Source: Sipunculus nudus
Lineage: Eukaryota > Annelida > Sipuncula > Golfingiida > Sipunculidae
Length of the DNA: 64,000 bases
Direction: 5' to 3'
NCBI GenBank assembly: GCA_026874595.1
Contig: CM049308.1
Location: 24,890,367 to 24,954,366, forward strand
Positions 59,001 through 64,000 of the stretch are shown piece after piece; positions within the stretch are counted from its first letter, which is position 1; the number at the start of each line of letters is the position of its first letter. The translations under genes and the position numbers were made by a program. The notes beneath the pieces were generated by a model. It made no database searches and had not been told where the DNA came from. It worked only from the letters and a program-made list of their open reading frames with translations.

Positions 59001-61523
59001 TTAGTAGGAAGGAAACTACTCATTTGTCTTGTCATTTACCTTAAAGGGGCCCAGTCACCTATCTGACCGTTATAAACTAAAGGTAATCCCCTGGAGCTTT
59101 CATAAAAATAAGCCAGAAAACATGATATCACTGCACACAGGCTGCTTGTTTTGCTTCTATCAACATGTTTATCATATGTGGGGGCCCACTAAAATATTCA
59201 AAACAAAGGCATCTGGCATCAAGTCAGATAAACCAGAGCTTTCCAAATGGCGTTTTGCAACAAATGATCATTCTACCTCCACAACCTATGCAACCTACCA
59301 CCTTGGGTTACATGTATTCCTGTTTGTCGACATTGCTGTGTTTACAAACATGTTGATAAACAAGTTAAAAAAATCCTTCACAAAACCTTTTAAGAACTTT
59401 TCACAACCAAAATTAGCCTTACATTATTAATATATCCACAGAGGAAGCCAGAAATCACATGAATTCTTTTTCAAAAGTTAGGTGTTTGGGCAGCTTTAAG
59501 ATTTTCTTGCCATGGTTGTTACACCTGAAATGAACTGAATATGAAGTTGCTGTAAAGTGTATACATATAAAAATAAAATAAATATGTCAAAGAACATTGT
59601 TGAGAAACAATATTTGGACAAAGTACATTTCAAAGATAATGGAGCAATTTAATGAAAACCCTGCTCGAGCATAAATATTTTTCTTGTTATAGATTTCATA
59701 AATCTGATCAAATTTACTTTTCATATACATTTAATGATTGAATGGATTTCAATTTAAATATACTAGCAGTACACCTTTAATACTGACATGTTCTTGTGAA
59801 AGCTGGGGTTTTAGTTTGTAAGCAAAATGGCAGCCCCCATGAGGGCTTTCAATAATTTTAAGGTTAGGGTTTGATAAGGGCACCAAAATACACCAGGAAA
59901 GTACTGCAAGGACAGTCTGAAGGTGGGAATCTATCTGCAAAAAGAGTATGGTGGCCATCGACATGCGTTTTCAAAGTAGAAAGCCAGAGGAACCCTTTGT
60001 TTGTAACCACACCCTCCTCTGCAAATTATAGGATAAAGTATGAGCAAAGACTTGGTTGAGAAATTAAAAAAAGAGCAATACATATATATACATATATATA
60101 CATATATATATACATATATATACATATATATACATATATATATCCCTGTTTAATTATAAATCAGTGAGAATTTTCAGTAATTTATCTAACTATTGTTTAT
60201 TTCCTCCTGTACATAGGTTGTGTTTGCAAAATAGCAGTCTGAGTGTTTTGCTGTTTTCAGGGCAGATGCCCACGTCCTGGAGGGGGACATCGTGAACATC
60301 ATCGGCACATTCAACGAGCAGGAGAAGTGTTATGTAACTGACCTGGAGAATTACATCATCATCAATCCTGATTACCTCATCTCTGGCACCTCTGTGGTCT
60401 CCAGTGTCCAGTGTATGAGAAGGTATAATATTTCACGTACCCTTAAATAAATAGAACATTAACTCCAATCTCTGGTATAAGAATGGTGTTTGTTTAAAAA
60501 TTTTGAACAAAAGTTAGGATTCATACACACATTCCTGTTGAAGTCATGAAATTTGAAACATGTAATTTATGTACAGATTATATCATGCATTTTAGAGATA
60601 TGCATAAACCTAAAAAAAAGACAAGGTTTTGTTCTCAGGTTTTTTTCATAAATCAATGGGGGTGGGTGTTTTTTTTTTTTAATTTATTTTGGATATTTCA
60701 ATAAAAATGTCAAATTTTAGGGAAAATTATGATAGTAACAGATTTATTTTGCTAAAAAAGTAAAAGCACTACATAACAAAGGAAATTTTATCAGAATTGT
60801 ATGATTTTATGTTCTTGAAAGAAATGTCCAAGCAGCTGAAACTCAAAATAATAAGTTTTTTATTGAAAATCAAAATAAACATTTTTGATGCGGGGTTTTG
60901 AAATGGACGCGGGCGGTGCCCGAGAACCATACCTTTTGTTTTTTTGGCCTTACATCTTTTTTTTTACTTGTATACACATATTAAATACTTATTTATATTA
61001 AATATACATTAGCCTCAGGATTCACATACTTCAGAACAAAGCAGCAGAAATAAGTATTTAAATAACCTAGATGTAGAAGTTTTTTTAAAGTGTTAATGAT
61101 CATGGATGACTCATTAAACTGCTGTGTCAGCAGTTTTCAATTGAGGATCTTTTCAAAGTAGTCTTTTGATAATCATAGAGAAGTCATATATGTCTTTAAT
61201 GTAGCATGCATTTTAATAATGCTGTGAAATGCTGTTAGAGTGCTCTGGTGTCATTATAAATAAATTATGATGGGTACTTTGGTGTTTTAATATAATCACA
61301 AGAATGTAGGCTCAAACTGAGCACCCTATTAAAAATTATTAATATAATCTTGGTTATAACTCTTTTCAGACCTCGTGTGCATATATCATGATTGAGCTTG
61401 AATATGGTTGTTGATGTATACCAATAGTCCCACTTCAAAATCAAAATAAACTTAAGTGACAATTTTTACATTTAATAATATTATTATCCTTTCTACAGGT
61501 CTGTTCTGACTGAGAGATTTAAG
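53066..61523 (+). CDS. DNA2: DNA2 helicase/nuclease, N-terminal part, runs off the window
   Basis: Visible exons: 53066-53089 (tentative), 54579-54629, 56701-58511, 58875-58949, 60261-60422 and 61499-61523, 716 codons in frame. DNA2 processes Okazaki flaps and resects DNA ends in the nucleus. The recognisable part begins at RYKVIKVKGQR (about residue 618), then [39 protein letters not shown], which matches the OB/nuclease start of DNA2; the Cys in QCMRR corresponds to the first Fe-S cluster cysteine. Before it lies an extension of about 600 residues, Ser/Lys/Asp-rich and probably disordered, starting with QSKISSFF, a PIP-box match. Vertebrate DNA2 has only a short leader, whereas yeast Dna2 has a long one. 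Nuclease and helicase cores are outside the window. Neighbouring genes are not functionally linked as far as I can tell. Confidence 0.85.
53159..53237. repeat. Four tandem copies of a 19-20 bp repeat
   Basis: GCCAGATGAGCTTATGCT-type units, four copies with small changes. Located in the presumed first intron of DNA2. Confidence 0.8.
53695..54160 (+). pseudogene. Non-LTR retrotransposon RT relic (jockey-like)
   Basis: The plus strand reads WMSQNMLKLNTNKTELLVLS (from about 53703), typical of the RT thumb region of jockey/CR1-type elements, then in another frame LHWLPIQRRIEYK, YKALHNQAPEYI and later FSVSAP-I-NKLPANLRL. Frames change and part of the middle is missing. Dead fragment inside the first DNA2 intron. 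Confidence 0.75.
54579..54629 (+). CDS. DNA2: DNA2 exon with PIP-box-like motif
   Basis: 51 nt, phase 0 to 0, VTQENGKAQSKISSFFT; acceptor atttccag, donor gtaagt. QSKISSFF fits the PCNA-interacting QxxIxxFF consensus. Confidence 0.75.
54686..54986. mobile_element. GGTTCTCAGGCAC-ended MITE, copy 2
   Basis: Left TAGGCCAAAAAAAAGGTAG, right CCTTACCTTTTTTTGGCCTTA: clear inverted ends, here with a poly-G run inside. Same family as 43092-43377. In a DNA2 intron. Confidence 0.8.
55706..55800 (+). mobile_element. tRNA-derived SINE head
   Basis: GTGGCTTAATGGATAGGGCAC (A box) and GGATTCACGTCCC (B box), with the same CTGGACcTGTGACTGtAAGG linker as the SINE at 24694. Body mostly absent. Confidence 0.6.
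56222..56554. mobile_element. GGTTCTCAGGCAC-ended MITE, copy 3 (decayed)
   Basis: Interior words GGAAATTTTATCAAAATT and TTTTCTTGAAAGAAATTTCC match copy 4; ends are reduced to TTAAGGCA and GTGCCTTA. Confidence 0.55.
56701..58511 (+). CDS. DNA2: DNA2 large exon (disordered extension)
   Basis: 1811 nt. Ser/Lys/Asp/Glu-rich with few hydrophobics. Acidic helix-like patches with aromatic or Leu residues occur: GDEDLTEVLWDLNTSQ, GDPETLDDLLDELQHH and FDEESLWLHDLDIDTMQ. The last one directly precedes the conserved core. An open frame extends 24 bases upstream, but gcag before AGTAAACC is the acceptor; donor gtgagc. Confidence 0.85.
58555..58652. repeat. (ATT)n-rich microsatellite
   Basis: Several interrupted ATT/TTA runs about 45 bp after the end of the large DNA2 exon. 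Confidence 0.85.
58875..58949 (+). CDS. DNA2: DNA2 exon (OB-like core)
   Basis: 75 nt. GSELELQLESQFHKKEKTC, FLQGFW; phase 2 in, phase 2 out; donor gtaagc. Confidence 0.85.
60078..60142. repeat. (CATATATATA)n repeat
   Basis: About six units of 10-12 bp. Confidence 0.9.
60261..60422 (+). CDS. DNA2: DNA2 exon (OB / nuclease start, Fe-S Cys)
   Basis: 162 nt. [32 protein letters not shown] and VQCMRR; the Cys is the first ligand of the DNA2 4Fe-4S cluster by alignment with known DNA2. Acceptor ttttcag, donor gtataa. Confidence 0.92.
60609..60952. mobile_element. GGTTCTCAGGCAC-ended MITE, copy 4
   Basis: Left CTAAAAAAAAGACAAGGTTT with GTTCTCAGG, right GTGCCCGAGAACCATACC plus TTTTTTTGGCCTTA. Same interior as copies 1-3. 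Confidence 0.75.
61499..61523 (+). CDS. DNA2: DNA2 25-nt micro-exon
   Basis: Encodes SVLTERFK after the split Arg codon, matching the DNA2 block that follows CMRR. Acceptor ctacag, donor gttggt. The next exon was not found before position 64000. Confidence 0.85.
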
Positions 61524-64000
61524 GTTGGTTCCTTTTCATATATTTTATTTTAAATTTTAAATTTGTGAATGAAATGCCCTAAGTTCCCTCAAAGGTTAAC
61601 CTCAGCAGATATTTATAATCCAAACTCTTGTATTGATTGATTTGCAGGATGATAATAATATATTTTAATGATAAAGATGAGATCTACAGAGCTGAACATT
61701 TTTCAAAAGAAACATCTATCTAAATTTTCACAGATGTTTTTTATGCCCCCGCCACAAAGTGGCCAGGGCATATAGTTTTACCCATGTCCGTCATTCCGTC
61801 ATTCCGAAATCAAACAGTTGTACGGACTTTATTTCGCAATGCCTGCAGATATTGGCCTAATTTTTGGTGTGTGGGTAAATATAGACCAGTTACAGAACGA
61901 GTTCTCGTTTCATCCCGGTTGACCGACTTTTGACCGTTTTACGGCTCCTAAACTTAGAAATTTTCATGAAAAATAGAAATATTCATGACAGATACACATG
62001 TACGGACTTTTTTTCGCAATGCCTGCAGATATTGGCCTGATTTTTGGTGTGTGAGCAGATATAGACCAGTTACAGATTGAGTTCGCGTTTCGTCCTGGTT
62101 GACCTACTTTTGACTGTTTTACGGCTCCTGAACATAGAAAATTTCATGAAAAATATGAAATTTCATGACAAATACACATGTACGGACTTTTTTTCGCCGT
62201 GCCTGCAGATATTGGCCTGATTTTTGGTGTGTGGACAGATATAGACCAGTTACAGATCAAGTTCGCGTTTCGTCCCGGTTGACCTACTTTTGACTGTTAA
62301 ACGGCTCCTAAACTTAGAAAATTTCATGAAAAATCGAAATATTCATGACAGATACACATGTACAGACTTTTTTTCGCAATGCCTGCAGATATTGGCCTGA
62401 TTTTTGGTGTGTGGGTAAATATAGACCAATTACAGATCAAGTTCGTGTTTCCTCCCGGTTGACCTACTTTTGATCGTTTTACGGCTCCTAAACTTAGAAA
62501 ATTTCATGAAAAATAGAAATATTCATGACAGATACACATGTACAGACTTTTTTTCGCAATGCCTGCAGATATTGGCCTGATTTTTGGTGTGTGGGCAGAT
62601 ATAGACCAGTTACAGATCGAGTTCACGTTTCGTCCTGGTTGACCTTCTTTTGACAGTTTTACGGCTCCTGAACATAGAAAATTTCATGAAAAATATGAAA
62701 TTTCATGACAAATACACATGTACGGACTTTTTTTCACAATGCCTGCAGATATTGGCCTGATTTTTGGTGTGTCGCCAGATATTGACCAGTTACAGATTGA
62801 GTTTGAATTTCGTTCCGGTTGACCTACTTTTGACTGTTCTACGGCTCCTGAACATAGAAAATTTCATGTAAAATATAAATTTTCATGACAAATACACTTG
62901 TACAGATTTTTCTTCACAATACCTGCAGATATTGGCCTGATTTTTGGTATGTGGGCAGATAATGACCAGTTACAGATCAAGTTCACGTTTTGTCCCAGTT
63001 GACCTATTTTTGACCGTTTGACGGTGCTCTAACATAGAAAATTTCATAAAAAGGTGCATATGTATGGACTTTTTTTCGCAGTGCCTGCAGATACGGGCCT
63101 GATTTTTGGTGTGTAGGCAGATAATGACCAGTTACAGATCGAGTTCTTGTTTTCCCTCAGTTGACCTACTTTTGACCATTTGACTGCTCCTGAACATAGA
63201 AAGTTTCATGAAAAATATAAATTTTCATAATAAATGCATATGTACTGACTTTTTTTCCTCAATGCCTGCAGATACCACCCTGAATTTTTTTGTGTGGGCA
63301 GATAATGACAGTTACAGATCGAGTTCGCGTTTCATCCCGGTTGACCTACTTTTGATTGTTTTACGGCTCCTAAACATAGAAAATTTCATGAAAGACAGAA
63401 ATTTTTATGGAAAATGCACATGTATGGACTTTTTTCACAATGCCTGCATATACTGGCATGATTTTTGGTGTGTTGCTTGATAATGACCCGTTACAGATCG
63501 AGTTTGCATTTTGCCCTTGTTGACCTACTTTTGACCATGCCACACCTCCTGAACTTAAAAAAAATTTTCTAAATTTTACAAATGTTTCTAATTTGCCCAA
63601 GGCGGGGGCATTCGTGTCGTTCCGACACATCTAGTTTCTTTTTGTGTTATTTCGCCTCAGTCATTGACTTAATCTTAGAAATACTACTTCAGTATGTAAA
63701 GTTTATCATATATTTATATTCATGTTGTTAAGTAAGGAAATTGGTGATTTAATTTTTATTAACTGATTTTTCAAAAAAACATCTAGAGAGTATCTGCCTC
63801 ATTAATACCATGAGAAGACTAAAGCTAATCAGGGCCAGAAATTAATAGTTAACCACTTGCCCGGGGGTTTTAAAAGTTCCAGAAGATGGTGATAGGGCAT
63901 ACAGATGTGGGCTTCCACTTGCCAGAATGGGACACAAAGGGTTAAATTTTGATCCATCTTGATTTTCTTTCTTGGAGAAATGTAATGATATTGTTATACA
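61524..64000 (+). other. DNA2 intron, incomplete
   Basis: Contains the 180-bp tandem element (61743-63634). I searched by eye for the next DNA2 block (a conserved histidine-containing nuclease segment) and did not see it, so the window ends inside this intron. Confidence 0.55.
61743..63634. mobile_element. Tandem-repeat transposon, ten 180-bp units (pearl / Helentron-like)
   Basis: Ends ATGCCCCCGCC (61743) and GGCGGGGGCAT (63601-63611) are perfect complements. Between them, GCCTGCAGATATTGGCCTGA recurs at 61841, 62021, 62201, 62381, 62561, 62741 and 62921 (exactly 180 bp apart), then about 63083, 63263 and 63442. After the right end comes a hairpin GTGTCG-TTC-CGACAC and CTAG (63631-63634), as at Helitron 3' ends. 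A hairpin GCCAC-AAA-GTGGC lies at the left. Non-autonomous; bivalve 'pearl' elements have this build. Confidence 0.8.

Noticed and set aside
61743-63634. CRISPR-like or centromeric array
   Set aside because: Units are 180 bp, contiguous and without unique spacers, and the ends look transposon-like; the context is an animal intron.

Overview
The window is eukaryotic and almost certainly from an invertebrate animal, probably a lophotrochozoan and most likely a bivalve mollusc. Coding exons are short with GT-AG introns. The non-coding DNA is AT-rich and full of small transposons, tRNA-derived SINEs, a DIRS-type retroelement and a tandem-repeat element with ATGCCCCCGCC / GGCGGGGGCAT ends that resembles bivalve 'pearl'/Helentron elements. 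The species assignment is inference.

Three multi-exon genes and one intronless gene can be supported. Gene A (+, coding 5939-19105, 11 coding exons, 769 aa) and gene B (-, coding 46763-26615, 11 coding exons, 877 aa) are tail-to-tail paralogues. Nine of their ten non-terminal exons have identical lengths and all intron phases match. Each encodes a macro-like N-terminal domain with a GDIT motif, then three TIR-like domains in tandem, then a disordered tail ending in a CaaX-type prenylation motif (CSLL or CSVL). I recognise the domain types but not a described metazoan protein with this order. The TIR position that aligns with the NADase glutamate is Leu in TIR-1 and Glu in TIR-2 and TIR-3, in both paralogues. 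An ADP-ribose-type module beside putative NADase or signalling TIRs on a lipid anchor recalls the logic of bacterial Thoeris-type NAD+ signalling, and it is the best candidate for an undescribed system here.

Between the two genes, an intronless ORF (22795-23484) encodes a 229-aa coiled-coil protein behind a compact promoter: an E-box, two CRE palindromes and a TATA-like box. From about 53 kb to the right edge runs the 5' part of DNA2, the replication helicase/nuclease (+, last visible exon 61499-61523). It has an unusually long N-terminal extension that starts with a PIP-box-like motif.

Repeats by region: 2.2-5.6 kb, degenerate tandem arrays including one built around GGTGGCGCCACC; 7.1-8.1 kb, a bidirectional cluster of a 13-15 bp motif in an intron of A; 19.9-20.5 kb, a hAT MITE with a perfect 8-bp target duplication; 28.85-34.36 kb, a structurally complete but frameshifted DIRS element in an intron of B; 41.4-42.2 kb, a satellite-like array; 47.0-47.7 kb, a TA-flanked MITE with 24-bp perfect inverted ends; 50.8-51.3 kb, a foldback element; 53.7-54.2 kb, a non-LTR RT relic; 61.7-63.6 kb, ten copies of a 180-bp repeat. 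All calls rest on reading the sequence; no searches were run.
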